Shown here: piece by piece, positions 46,444 through 58,797 of the stretch
Numbering within the stretch: the first letter of the stretch is position 1
Layout: the number at the start of each line of letters is the position of its first letter
From: Nectonema munidae
Taxonomy: Eukaryota; Nematomorpha; Nectonematoida; Nectonematidae
NCBI GenBank assembly: GCA_030549495.1
Contig: JAUIRK010000288.1
Location: forward strand, 434,001 to 498,000
Reading direction: 5' to 3'
Length of the DNA stretch: 64,000 nucleotides
Program-made: the position numbers and the translations under genes
Notes under the pieces: generated by a model
Told to the model about the DNA's origin: nothing
The model's input: only the letters and a program-made list of their open reading frames with translations
The model's database searches: none

Positions 46444-47262
46444 TCATTTTTCGTGAAAATCTTTGAAACACGATATGTGCAAAGTAACATCACATTTTGA
46501 GCAAAAGTAAAATGTTTGAGATTTACATACTGCACATCTAGTCCTTTTGATTTTCTTTCTAAAATGTGATTTTGCCAATCAAATCGAGCTTATTTGGAAA
46601 TTCTCGATGCTACAGTTTTCCCGCCAAATCTCTTTGATTAATTTTTATTGCTATACTTTTGTAATGTTTCCATAACAACGTCTCTTGTAAAATCAAGGAA
46701 ACTTTTTTTATTTTACGATTCAAATTAAATAATATTGAAGCGTTGTAAATTGAAGCTTGTAATAGAAAAACTACCAAAGGAAAATGCCATTTCTTAGACC
46801 TGATTGTTGGTCTATATAAAGACAACAAATAATTCATCGAGTCTGTAAATCCCATGTTTTTATTATACAAATAAATTGAATACGGAATCAGTAGTTCAAC
46901 TTTTTTTCTCAAAGCAACATTCCACCGTTTTGTTTTTTTCAAAGGATATACACTGTTGACATTAGTGATAACGTTGACTATTCCATTATCCTTCCATGCA
47001 ACAACTTTTGAAAAAAATTCTCCTCTATTTGTAAGCTTTTTGTTTAAACCACACTTTTTAGCCCTATCTTTTCTTATCACTCCGGTGCATAGAATTTCTC
47101 TTTTATTTAGTTCTTCTAACAGTTTTATAGATGTGAAGTAATTATCTATAATAAATTTAAAACTACATTTGCTCCCAACCAAAGTTTTTCATTGTGTAAT
47201 TTTGAAAGCCACTCTTACCCTGATAAATTTCAAAGATTTTGAGATAGCCACAATCGAGATTT
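46444..47262 (-). pseudogene. Second piggyBac transposase, C-terminal half
   Basis: Minus-strand frames read YLKIFEIYQGK, IIDNYFTSIKLLEELNKR, WKDNGIVNVITN and NKNMGFTDSMNYLLSLYR. A clear Cys-rich tail follows (RCAVCKSQ, FCSKCDVTLHISC). All three catalytic Asp positions are occupied. It differs greatly from the 25.7-kb copy and is a separate lineage. Stops and shifts separate the pieces, and the N-terminus is cut off at the junction with LINE sequence near 47,270. Confidence 0.85.
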
Positions 47263-47271
47263 AAACAGTTC

Positions 47272-47876
47272 TTATTTTTTTTTCTGAGTTTTTAGCAAAA
47301 TCTCTGTATTTACATGTCCCCAGTTTAAAATTGCAGGCTGTACAAAAGCTTTGTACATTTTTATCTTAATATTTATTGGTAAGAAACTATACGTTAGGAA
47401 TCGAGAGAGAAGCATATTTAACCTAGAGTTAAGTGTTTTTATATGATGAGACCATTTCAATTTAAAATCAATTGTAATTCCAAGAAAAGTGAAATCATCC
47501 ACATTCTCTAGACTCTCTAGAGCACAATTATTTAACAAAATATCAAAGTGATCCTTATTAGCTTCACTGTTTTGTAATGTCCACTTACACTTGTCCTTAC
47601 TCATTTTAAGGGCATTTGAACGAAAAAATTGCATTACGGTGCTAAGTTTGCTGTTGATTAAGATAGAATCAGAAAAATCTTTGTAAGGAAACAAAATAGA
47701 TATGTCGTCAGCATACATAAAATAGGAAATTTGATTTGTGTTCAAAACATCCTTCATATCATTCATATAGTATAGATGTTGAAAAATAGTCGCCCTAGGA
47801 CAGAGCCATATGCCACACCAATTCTATTAGAGCATTTCAGGTTAGACTTCATATTGTTAACTTCGACATACTGCTT
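47272..47876 (-). pseudogene. LINE reverse-transcriptase fragment
   Basis: The frame has FMYADDISILF (the RT catalytic box), DKCKWT and FLGITIDFKLKWSHHI, typical of CR1/Jockey-group LINEs. Upstream, in another frame, AYGSVLGRLFFNIY matches 'QGSVLGPLLFNIY', so one shift separates them. Both ends are abrupt: piggyBac on one side, element B on the other. Confidence 0.82.
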
Positions 47877-48425
47877 TAAAAATAAGATTTATAAAATAAA
47901 TAATTTAGATTAAATTTATGATTAACACTTTACCTTTTACAAATGATCAATCGTATAGGTATCAATTTATAGAAATCAAAATAAAAAAAACAACTTTAAT
48001 AAATGTTGTAAAGCTGTAAATGTTGTAATTTTCCCTCAGAAACAGTGCAAAATTGTTTCCCTCTTCCAAAGTGATGCAAATTACAAAAGAATTTGCATGA
48101 AGTGCTATCAAGTCAAAGGAAATAATTTCTTACAAAGATCCATTCATTTGATTAGGGTTGTTAGTATATTTCCAGTGTCTAAATACTAGTGTGTTTGGCA
48201 GAATAGACACACTTCTTCTTTGGCTTTCAATAAAGTGTACCTTCTTTTATTTTACTCTTTCTCTGGTTAAAACATAACAATAAAGAATCTTGTTTTATTA
48301 AAAAATTAAAATATAGATTTGAAATAGTAACAAACAAATTAATTAACTTTTTTGAGAAAAATAAATAAACTCATCAGCCATAACTTGAATTGGATATATT
48401 GAGAATGTAAGATATTTTTGATTCT
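47877..48425 (+). repeat. Element B copy 3, split by an insertion
   Basis: It is about 95% similar by eye to 3,360-3,610 but interrupted at 48,004-48,278. Landmarks are the shared aataatttagattaaat and gaaatagtaacaaac. Confidence 0.75.
48004..48278 (+). mobile_element. 275-bp insertion in element B with an AATAAA duplication
   Basis: Both other B copies run straight through this site. The insert is flanked by AATAAA at 47,998 and 48,279, a likely target-site duplication. It carries a 60-codon open stretch with CKAVNVV, QCKIVS and RICMKCYQVKG, and an AATAAA near its end. That suggests a retroposed mRNA tail or a small transposon. The source is not recognised. Confidence 0.55.
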
Positions 48426-50020
48426 CTGTAAGATGTTTCTGTTGAGTAGGGAGAGTTGATATTGTGCAGGTAGTGGGTGAAGAGGTTGCGTTTGAATTCG
48501 AGGATTTGTGGTGTTTCTGAGTGATCTAGGCAGTACATTGACAGAAAATTAATTAAAAAAAAATAGATTTTAAATATTCATTCAAAGACTAGCTTTTTCG
48601 CCCCCTCCTTCTCATCCGCCTTGAAAGCACCTCTTCCCCACTTCTCCTCTGGTTTAAAGTTAAATTTACAACTTTATACTAAGTTTCGAAAGTTCTGGTT
48701 TATCTATTGGTTTTGGGAAAGTCCACCAATCTCTGATTTAAATATTAGTTGAGTACAGTTGAAAATGTTAGATCGAATATAAAAAGCATATGTTTTTCTT
48801 TAAATAATTCTTTTTAATTTGAATATGGGATTATTTGCTAGATGAATTTTAGAAAAAAGATGTGAATGTTGATAGAAATCACCGCTAAATTTTCACATCT
48901 AGCATATGTAAATCTTAAAAACTTAACTAAATAACACGTAGCAAGAATTTAATTCAAGCAATAAAAACAAATTTTTATCAATTTAGTGAAAATTTCAATG
49001 AGAATTGAATAAAAATTCATAACCTCAATTAGAAAATTAATTGCATAATTCAATCTCAAGATTGCAAATTTTCTATTTAACATTATGCATGAAAATTCGA
49101 ACAATTTCTTCGGAAAGGTGCAGAATCGGAGAATTTTACACAAGTGTTTAACAATTAGAGTAAAGGGCTTTAAATCTACTTAAAGACTGTTTTAACAAAA
49201 TCAACATCGCATACGCAATTTTCACTTAATTTTTCGATAATGCAATCTTTTAATTTTAAAAGACACGTCACATATATCGCTCATGTTTCTCAAAACCTTT
49301 TTTACCATGACCCTTTGCTAGAAAATGAAGCTAGCTTTATGATAAACATATTTTTGTAAATATCATCTCTATCCTAAAACTTTAATTTCATACACACAAT
49401 CACTATAAGATATGTAGTGCAAAAAGTACTTTGACACGGGAGTGAAATTTTTCATTTCTGTTGGAAGTAAACTGACATCATAAAAACAAACAAAATGCAC
49501 CACCATTCTCATTTTCCTAGAACTAGAAAGGGACAGTAGATAAGTAAATTTCATGATTCTCAACCTGCTTATTTTAATCTCTAAGCATTCCTTCACTAAA
49601 TAATTAAATACATAGGCGTCAACAGTATTTTTTATTTTTATCGTAGAAAACCTCATTCTCGACTTTATGACATCATATTTGAAAAAAGTAAACCAAATGC
49701 TCTTATGCCTGGCTATATAATTTGTAAAGTAGGTAAGGGTTGTGGAGTCGTAAAATATTTTGCGGCTTTGGCTAATACCGACTCCACGTATTTTTAGTTT
49801 TCCGACTCCGAATGGGATTTCACCTATTTGTAATTTGATGCTGCAAATCCATTTATGTATAACTTTAACACTGATGACTCCATCCATTTATAATTATGCA
49901 AAATCACGTTTTTTGTTTCACATATTATAAGTCTTCAACTTTCCTTCATCTTACACACTTTTGATTCATGTTGCAACACAAAATGTTTGATCCATTTTCT
50001 TAAAATGTTTTTTTATAAGT
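48426..50020. other. Unassigned repeat-rich DNA
   Basis: A 172-codon minus-strand open frame (49,369-49,887) overlaps repeated 'ccgactcc' motifs that also occur at about 51,810. It shows no protein family and looks like repeat-derived read-through. Nothing else is recognised. Confidence 0.4.
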
Positions 50021-50021
50021 T

Positions 50022-50179
50022 GTTCACAATTGACGTCAACCTTTTTTTGATAAATGTCAACCCCCCCCCCCCCTCATGTCAACTTTTAGATATATCATCA
50101 CTTAACAAAATCGACTTATGTCAACTTTGGATACCCCCCCCCCCCCCCCCCACACTTTTAGTTGACGTCAATTGTGAAC
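50022..50179. mobile_element. 158-bp MITE with 19-bp perfect terminal repeats
   Basis: The ends are gttcacaattgacgtcaac and its exact reverse complement. The interior holds degenerate atgtcaac repeats and two long C-runs (about 14 and 18 C). There is no coding capacity. The family is not assigned. Confidence 0.8.
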
Positions 50180-50604
50180 GACCCCACATTTGTAGTTTGG
50201 AGTCTTTCTTACATTTTTTTTCGAAAAGATTTTCAAATAATTGTCTATAACCTTTTTATCTACTAAGCCAAACAATAGCTTTAAAAACTAAATGTATACT
50301 AACTTTCAAAATATTTTGTTTATAAATTTTTTACAAAATTCTTTACTCATAAACGGAGCATTGTTTCACTACAAGGTATTTATGTAATAAAAAAGCTCAT
50401 TCTTTAATTTTATTGGTATTTTACCGCTCTTTTTTATGATTTCCTAACCCTAACCCTTCAATGAAGTTATTCAACAAGAATTAATTCAACGCCAACTCTT
50501 CACTTCAGATTATGATTAAAGAAGGATCACACCATTTGCTTATAAAAATTAATTTTTTTATATTTAAAATACCACACTATCTCCTATATTTTATTAGATA
50601 CCGA

Positions 50605-50882
50605 CAGGGCCGGCCTTATGCCACTGCAACCTATGAGGCCGCAGTGGGCCCAGCGCTTCTCATTTTTCATTTTGATGATATATTGTATGATTTCGCTAAA
50701 TGCAAGGTTCGCAAAGTAAAGTTACTTTGATCGTCATTTTGTGTTAATGAAAAAGTAATAAAACAAATCCCTTTTCTTTTTTTCAAAATCTTATTTCTCT
50801 CTTTTAATCTTTTTTCCTACCCACACTGGGCCCCCCGGAATCCATTTTGCATAGGGCCCCGCGAACACTAGGGCCGGCCCTG
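50605..50882. mobile_element. hAT-type MITE, 278 bp, with target-site duplication
   Basis: The ends are CAGGGCCGGCC and its exact reverse complement. Flanking 8-bp sites are gataccga and aataccga (7 of 8 match), as expected for hAT. The ends are GC-rich and the interior AT-rich. Open frames inside are shadows. Confidence 0.88.
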
Positions 50883-52084
50883 AATACCGACTTATAGTAA
50901 GGGCCTCGGTCTCAAGGATTATTATATCCTCTAGCAAAGTTTTTGAATGTAATTTCTCACGTAATGCTAATGGAATCTTTCCAATCCTCAAATAAAAAGC
51001 TGAAATTGTAATATTCTTCCATTTTTACTAAACCTACATTTTTACATTACCTAATGTGAAGTTATCGTGATATAATAGAAAAAAATAGATATAAGAGAAT
51101 TCATAGGCACTCCATTTAGGGGTCAACGTTGCAAAAATGCAGCAAAAAAGTCTAACGTTGTATTTTTGCAACTCATAGAGAAAAGTTGCAAAACTCGATA
51201 GAATTAAAGAATGAACTTACCGCCAGTTCATGCGTAAAAAGTTTTGGGAAAAGTTTTTAAAACAAAAACTTTTGAAAAGATATTCTACGATAAATTTAGT
51301 TTTTGAATGCTATTTATTTGGTTTAGATAAAAAGGTTATAGAAAACAATTTGAAAATCTTTTTGAAAACAATGCAAGAAAGACGACACTAAACAAATATT
51401 TTATTATATTATGTTGAAAAAAATAGATTAAACATTTTACGTTGCAACATAATGCAGAAAGATGTAGGAAACCGAACATCATCCAATGACTATCTAAAAT
51501 CGACTTTTACAAACGACCTTGAAATATAGTACATGTCATAACACTCTTAACATTAGTTATAGACTGAAAGCTAACTAGTGATTCAGTAGTTATGTTATAA
51601 CTGATGTTTCTAAAGGAATTTTACATAATTTGAAGTTGGAGATTTATAATATTTGAAGCAAAAAGTTGTTGTTGTATAATTATAATTTTTTAAAATCAAA
51701 GGCGGACTAATATAAATAGGTGGAGAGATCAGTGGTAAAAAATTTTACATTAAGCGATTTGCTGTCGTAAATTTACAAATGCGTTTAGTCAGAGCAGGAG
51801 TCGCAAAATAGTTTCCGACTCTACTACCCTGATCTAATTAACAAATTATATGAGAGTATTTGGTTTACTTGAGAGAGTGTCGGTATCTGGGTGTGAATGA
51901 CACTTTTACGGGCGAGAAAAACATCGGAAAGTTTAGTTAAAGTCGGATAGCAGGGTTATCGAATAATCGAGTATTAGATAATAATAATCAATGTCTGACT
52001 ATTACTAATGAGTCTTCTAATACAAGCCTTTCCATACAGTCTTTAGAAAAAGCACACTTTTAGCCTTCCAACACCAAATACTGT

Positions 52085-52306
52085 ATGGGCCCAACCAATA
52101 ATTCCAACAGGCAGTTTTTACTGTCATTCTATAAAATCTTCACTTTGTTAGAGTATAGCATATCTAGCGATAAGTCTTTCGGTTACGCAATCAGTTGTTT
52201 CAGTACTAGAACATACAAATCTGAAAGGGCATTTTTGACCATCGGCTTTAATAACTGGTGCAAAGAAATAATGAGGGATAAAGGCTTTATTACTTATGAT
52301 GAGTAG
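52085..52306 (+). pseudogene. hAT TTF-type zinc-finger fragment
   Basis: The frame reads RQFLLSFYKIFTLLEYSIS, then AFLTIGFNNWCKEI and DKGF. This matches the TTF zinc finger of ZMYM1-like hAT proteins ('SWYKKFPWLEYS...AFTKTGFRNWKKA'), with the key Cys partly lost. Nothing downstream continues the transposase. The stretch 50,890-52,080 has nothing else recognised. Confidence 0.6.
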
Positions 52307-52629
52307 TGATCACTGTTTCTCTATGTCCTAAGGACTAGACTAATGACTGTTTCTCTATGTCTAAACAAAAAATTTAGCGTAACCTGTTCTATTCATTCAA
52401 TTCTAGATCTTGTTTACAGTCTATTTCTTTCAAAAACCAAGTCGTTAGAAGTGTTTTACTAAATTTGGACGTTTGGTACTTAAGAAATTTTGTAACCAAA
52501 ATGTAAAGTCCAAATTTGATACGAAACGTCTTGAGTACGTAGCCTTTCGGATACAAAAGGTTCTACACCCAGATATATTTAATACTTTAAATTAAAGCAC
52601 ATTTTTGATTGGACGTTATACGGGCTACT

Positions 52630-52990
52630 ACGGCTTTACAGAAACACGAGATTTTGTGGACAATTAAAAGAAGATTTTGTCAAAAGAGCAAAACCAATTC
52701 AAATAATAAATTTAATATATACATCAAATGTTGAAATTTATAAGTTTTCTAGTTTTTGGCAGAAAAACGTGAATTCGTGAATAAACCAAGATTTTGTCAA
52801 ACAGAATTTTTCCAAGATCCAAAAAGAATTTATTTAAAATATAAATTAAATATACATAAGATAATAAATTTTTAAGTTTTATAGGGTTTTACACAAAAAC
52901 TAAATTTCATCTATAATCAAAACGAATTGGCAAAGAGCCAAAAGTACATATTCTAAATATAAGATTTAGTATTAAAAATTATTGAAAATT
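52630..52990. repeat. Degenerate tandem repeat, about 3 units of 130 bp
   Basis: Motifs such as aagattttgtcaaa, gagcaaaacc/gatccaaaa and aatttaa recur with a spacing of about 130 bases. No frame is present. Confidence 0.5.
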
Positions 52991-53008
52991 TTGACTTTAA
53001 CCTATATG

Positions 53009-55733
53009 AGTGGTGGGATAAATTTGTCCGCTCAAGTGCTGGGGCGTAAAGTGCCCCCTCTTTTTCTCAGATAATAATAAGTTTTTATAAATATTTTTAA
53101 TTTGATATATATATTTCAACTATGCTGAATTCAGTGATGATGTCCCTTTTTTAAAAGAATCAATCAAACCTCTCAAAAATTAATATATATTTGACAGCTC
53201 ATCTCAAGAAAGAACTTTTTGTTGAAATATTTTTATAAAGTTTTTTACACATATATACCCATTTTCAAGTATGTCCAATTTTGTGGGGATGCTCATTTTT
53301 GATCAATTAAACGTGTCAAAAAATAGATTAAACCTCTCAATCAACGTCAAATATATAAACTTGAAAATAAATTCTACTTGAAATATTTCTCTGCTAATTA
53401 TTTTCTTAATTTATTCAATACACCAACTTTAGGTGTTTAATTGACTCAAACTATTTGATTTCTCAGTAAAGTATGTATCTCGATATGACCTCCATTGTTT
53501 TGGCTACAAATTCGTTATTGGCTTGTAGTCTCTATGTCATTTCTTCGATACTTTAGAGTATGTAATTTTGCTATTCATTCAACGATGATCTTTTCTTGGT
53601 AGCTCTTTTTCATTAGAAATTTAATTTCTGCAATGTGTGTTTGAAAAAACTTCTTTAAGGATTTATTTTTAACAGATTTTTTCCTCTCCCAAAGCATTGT
53701 TGTTAAAAAATTTTCTTGAATGATCTTATGCTTTTTTTTAACAGTATCGTGTATTTTATTACCAGGCCTCAATATTTGTCAACCAATTTCAGTTCAAAGG
53801 TTTTTTTTCTAATGAATCATTCGTGATGTTCATTGTTCAATTACAAATGGTTGTCCACCTTCTTCATCTAAAAGATTCTCTCTTTGACACAAAAGGAAAA
53901 AGATTGACAAATTCAATTTAAGTAAAAAATATCTTGATAGTGACTAAACTCTCACATATTGGCATCTGTGCAATTTTTGATAAATCTGACCTATTCTAAA
54001 TTCTCAGATTTCCTACCCATCTTAGTTAAATGATCATTGTAATCTTAGATGATAAGCTATAGGCTTAGATTTTCCATTTGCACAAGAGGAACTTCTTTTT
54101 CACGATCAAAATCTTTTTTGAAACACCCAATATTAGATCATTACCTGACTTCTTAGTTCATTGAAACATTTTTAGATCTTCTATTTTGTCAAGATACATA
54201 TTTTTTTTAATTATTACTTTTGATCACACGTTCTCTTTTCAATTATTTTTTAGGTTGCTTCCTTTACTCATAATAATATTCAAAAGATTTTATTTCTTTT
54301 TGTTTTTTTTAAATATATATTCCATACTCAACATGATTGAAGTAAGTATTATAAACTAAAATATATAAATAATTTTTTATTTTTACTATATAACCAATAT
54401 ATACAGATTTTTTGAAAAAATCTTACAAAACTGATTTTTAAACATACATCACTAACTCAATTGAAACTTCCAAATATTTTTAACTGTATTAGCCAAAATT
54501 GAGTACAAAGGTAAAATAAGAATAATGGATTTGATTAGGTATAAAAACAGATATTTTATTTGAAATTTTGAAAAGATTTTTTGAGATAGTTTTAGACGAA
54601 ACCACAAATCTGATTGAAGCTTTTAGATATTTTCAAACTCCAAATGCGAAAAGTGAGTCCAAAAATGAAACCTGCATCTTCAATTTGGTATAAAAACAGA
54701 TTTTTTAATTCAATTTAAAAAATATTTCTCTAGAATTAGATGTAAAACCCAATTTGGATCATACTCTTAGACATTTTAAAACGTCTAAATGCGAAAACTG
54801 AGTTTAGAAGTAAAACTAGCATGATTGATTTCGTATAAAATCATATATTTCATGTAAAATTAGAGAGAAAATTTTTGGAGATAGTTTTCAGACATAAACC
54901 GCAAATTTGATTGACATTGACAAATGATTTTAAACCTTTAAATGCTAACTGAGTCCATAAATGAAACCAGCATGATCGATTTGGTATAAAAATATATATT
55001 TCATGTAAAATTTGAAACAATATATTTGGAGTGAAATTTTAGATGTAAATGACGAATTTGATTGATACTTATAGGTATTTTCTAATCATAAATGTAAAAA
55101 CTGAGTCCATAAATGAAACTAGAATGGTGAATTTGGTATAAAAATATATATTTCATATATTATTTTTGAGGACAGTTTTCACAAGTAAATCACATATTTT
55201 ATTGACACTTGCAGATATTTTCAAAAATTAAAACCAAAAACTGAGTTTAGAAATGAAACTAGCATGTTTGATTTTGTATAAAAACCTATATTTGATGTAA
55301 AATTGAAGAGAAAATTTTTGGAGATAGTTTTCAGACCTAAACCGTAAATTTGATTGACATTAACAAATGATTTTAAACCTTTAAATGCTAACTGAGTCCA
55401 GAAATGAAACTAGCATGTTTGATTTTGTATAAAAACCTATATTTCATGTAAAATTGGAGAGAAAATTTTTGGAGATAGTTTTCAGACGTAAACCGTAAAT
55501 TTGATTGACATTGACAGATATTTTAAAACATGTAAATGCGAAAACTGAGTTGATGGACACTTAAGGTATTTTTTTATCATAAATGCAAAAACTGAACCCA
55601 TAAATGAAACAGCATGACCGATTTAGTATTAAAACACATATTTTATGTAGAATTTGAAAGAATATTTTGTTAGATATAATACTCATCTATCAAAATTTTG
55701 ATTGATAATTTTAGTGGGCGTTTTATGCCCCCA
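53009..55733 (-). mobile_element. Largest copy of element C, possible ends inverted
   Basis: 53,030-54,370 is the reverse complement of 6,050-7,400. The left edge has agtgctggggcgtaaagtgc and the right edge, near 55,700, has gcgttttatgcccccaccact, which are inverted versions of one another at about three quarters of positions. Between them lies a tandem array (54,480-55,680). No transposase is seen; if real, this is a 2.7-kb non-autonomous element. Confidence 0.45.
54480..55680. repeat. Tandem array, about 8 units of about 150 bp
   Basis: The motif tttggtataaaaa and variants recurs near 54,535, 54,690, 54,830, 54,982, 55,134, 55,274, 55,424 and 55,622. Each is followed by gagatagttttcagac-like and actgagtccagaaatgaaac-like stretches. 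Units are clearly diverged, so the array is old. Confidence 0.8.
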
Positions 55734-56329
55734 CCACTATTAGGGTTACTTGCCCAAAAATTTTATTTGCGTGTTGATGAAATATGATATCCCTCTTTAA
55801 AATAGCTTCTCATCATATCTATTGCATTATTTTTTCGGTAATATTATCTGACACATCGTTGTCTAACATTTGGTTGAGTTCCAAGCATAACAGAAATACT
55901 TACCGAAATAGCAAACAAATTTATAAATTTTGCACTAATTTTAACTTATAGAACGCGATTTGGTAACCCTCTAAAATATTTTCTGGATACGGCCGAAGAT
56001 TTCAGGGAAAATTCCGTTTCTATTTGATTTTTAGATTTTTTAGTGGAATGATTAAGACTCTATCCATTTTTATAGTTTGACAAATCGGCTTCCTGACATT
56101 TTTAAGAGAATCAACCATGCCTCTAATATATTTTCCAGTTTGACAATTTTGACACTTAATTTTTGTCATAAATTCCAGTTTCTTATTATCTTTTTTTTTG
56201 TAGTACTATTTGATTTGACTTTTTTGCCCTTTATGATTTTATTCATATTGATAGAATAAATGAATGAAGAAATCTATTATTATCATGTTTCCTGCCAATT
56301 ATTTAGTGTGACTTTTTCAATTTTTTGAT

Positions 56330-56711
56330 GCTTTTAGGTTATTTAACATAAGTTTATTAAGCATTATACATACATTTCATTGCCAAGAAATTTGTCTAAT
56401 TTTTTCTTGAACATGTCAATTGAGCTTGCTGAAATAACTTTGGTACGTAAACTATTCCATCTTTTGAGTCTTCTCAATGCAAAATAATTTGGTCTGAATT
56501 TGGTTGAAAGTTCTGTATTCAGTTTGTACTGGTGAGATCTGGATATTCTTGTCGAAAATTCAGTTAAAACATTTCTATTGATATCCATATTACCATTTAT
56601 TATATTAAATATAGTTATCATTTCATTACGAATCGTTCTGTAGTACAATGTAGGTAAGTTTAGGATTTTTAATCTTTCTTCATAGCTGAGGTTTTTCATA
56701 CCTTTCAACAT
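56330..56711 (-). pseudogene. LINE ORF2 C-terminal tail (minus strand)
   Basis: The frame reads LSYEERLKILNLPTLYYR, NEMITIFNIINGN, RISRSHQYKL and ALRRLKRWNSL. This is the signature end of CR1/L2-like LINE ORF2 ('YEERLKKLNLPTLEYRRLRGDM...'). An AATAAA lies just past the stop. It is truncated at the 5' end. Confidence 0.8.
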
Positions 56712-56869
56712 AACTTTCTCTCGTGCATCATAGAAGTAAAATTTTTAAAATAGTATATCATGAGTATTTAAGTATTTTAAAGTAACTGTGCATAAGTGTT
56801 AATAGGAATTAAAATTTTAAGGATATTGAACAGGAGATTCAAAACAAATAAAACTCGGATAGAAAACAT

Positions 56870-57660
56870 ATGAATATGCTTGAATCTTCTATAAAAAAGT
56901 TACTTAATTTTGTTAATCATTCTTCATTGGGAAAGTATCACGTTTCTATTGATCAAATTGTTTCCTATTCTCTTTGTACATTTGCTTACAAAAACTTTTA
57001 CTTAAACGGGCACTTTAGTTTCTTGTATTTTGCTAATAATGAGGTGCATGATCATTCGACAAGGCAGAATAATGATTTACATATATATGCCATACTTTAA
57101 AAAGAAATAAGTTTTTTGCAAAATTTTTACTAAAAGCATAAAGACTATTTCAATTCTCTCCATCTTTATTCGGAGTATTCGAGCTACCAACCGTTCAAAA
57201 AGAAGCTAAAAGAGAAGATTGGCTTAAAGGCTTAATTTTTTTTTGTTGCTTTGTGTAACTTCTTTCTTCTAATTTTTTCTTTTTTTTCTGAATCTTTTGT
57301 TCATATATTTTTACATATTATATATATTTGTGCTTATGTATATATAAATGTAAATATAAAATTTCTTTTTTCTTAATTACTTATGCGATTATTATTTAAT
57401 AATAATCTTGACTTTACTTTCATTGCGTATATATATTTGATTATGCATACATACACATTACACACATACATCCATACATATATATTACTTTCATTCCAAA
57501 AGTGGATCATCTCGATGATTATTTTCCTAATCCTTTGGCCCCCTTTTTTTAAAGTTATCTTATTTTTTCAACATGTTTCATTTTCATGTTTATATTGTTT
57601 GCTATGTCTGCGTTTTCCTTCTTTTAATTTATGTTTTCAATAAATGCTTACTTACTTACT
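56870..57660 (+). pseudogene. LINE 3' end with (CTTA)n tail
   Basis: The frame includes IVSYSLCTFAYKNFYLNG, NNEVHDHSTRQNNDLHI and, after a break, YQPFKKKLKEKIGLK, typical of the last part of CR1-like ORF2 ('F.YK...VH.Y.TR...FKKKLK'). A 3' untranslated stretch ends in cttacttactta. Confidence 0.75.
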
Positions 57661-57878
57661 AAATATGAAATCTTTTCACCTCAAAATATTGTGGATGCAC
57701 CAACATTAAATTAGATTAGACTTCCATTGGAGTCATCTCAAGTTTTTACACTTGTGATATTTCGTCTTAAGAATACTGAAATATCTCATTATTTGGAGTT
57801 ATTATATTTAGATGCAATTTTCATAGGTTTGAACAACCTTCTTTTTGCTTAATAAAATATGTTATGTTATGTTATGAA
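57661..57878 (+). repeat. Second LINE-like 3' end with (TTATG)n tail
   Basis: About 215 bases end in aataaaatatgttatgttatg, a short tandem tail like those at LINE 3' ends. No coding part is left. It lies directly after the (CTTA)n tail. Confidence 0.5.
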
Positions 57879-58149
57879 CTGTTTTTTCTGTATTTGCATC
57901 GAGAGACGGTGAGCTTGGATAGTGAGTTCGTGATTATTATTATCGGATAAACAACATTCTTCAAAAAGATATAAAAGATTTTCGTAGCTTTTGACAATAG
58001 AGTTGATTGAATCAAAATGTCATGTCCATCTTTCATCCATAATCCTTTGAATTTTCCCTCCATCATATATTTTCTCAACATTAGGCTTTCTCATAAAATT
58101 GTAAATGAGCTACGGCCCTGTGCAAGTAAGAAAAAGAACTTAAATTACG

Positions 58150-58410
58150 ATGGGCTTTCAGTAATTGGCAGGAGCCAACTCCACTGGTATGGACACGTTT
58201 TGAGAAAAAATGAACACGATTTGGTTCCGAAAGCTTGGAAAGAACAACTGAAGGGGAAATGGATCAAGGGTCGCCTACCGTTGAGATGGAGCGATGGCTT
58301 GGCTAAGAGGCTTGACGAATGGAATCTTAGAGAGATTGATGCTCAAGATAGATGCTAATGGAGACGACGAATCTTGGTCACCGATCCTCATCTTGGGGAG
58401 GCAAAGAAAG
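58150..58410 (+). pseudogene. RTE LINE C-terminal tail
   Basis: The frame contains GRSQLHWYGHVLRKNEHDLV, KGRLPLRWSDGLAKRL and DAQDRC, matching the end of RTE/BovB ORF2 ('RWYGHVMRRDE...GRPKKRWID...A.DR..WR'). A stop replaces the codon between DRC and WRRR. It supplies the region missing from the 28-30 kb RTE but is a different insertion. Confidence 0.8.
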
Positions 58411-58619
58411 AAAGAATATAGTTTTGAGACCCAATTGCCCAGAGTCCGAATTTTCTTGAGGTGGAAAGTCCATGAACTGTTTAAACATTCAAAATTTGAA
58501 ATAATGAGAATTCGAGATCAAAATTGACTGGAATATCTTTAGGGTCCAACTTTTACCGAGCCATACATTGATACACCTTCTATATGCACTAAACTTTTTT
58601 AAACACATTGATATGGTTT

Positions 58620-58797
58620 CTGGTCAAAACATCCTAAAACCAAAACCTCAGAAACAAAAACGTCTGAAAATCAAAAATAAATTTGTAAATTATGTTAACA
58701 AATATATATGCATATGTAGTTTATTTTCATTTATAATATATGAATTTTAGAATTTACTTATTTTTCGGACGATTTGGTTTTCGGACATTTTGACCAG
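58620..58797. mobile_element. 178-bp MITE with long imperfect terminal repeats
   Basis: The left end ctggtcaaaacatcctaaaa pairs with the inverted right end, whose complement reads ctggtcaaaatgtccgaaaa. The inverted match of about 45 bases is imperfect. There is no coding part and no clear target duplication. The stretch 58,800-61,050 otherwise holds AT-rich DNA and one less AT-rich stretch near 59,780-59,890, none of it recognised. Confidence 0.65.

Noticed and set aside
49369-49887. 172-aa open frame on the minus strand
   Set aside because: It contains dispersed ccgactcc repeat motifs and no recognisable domain; kept as unassigned.
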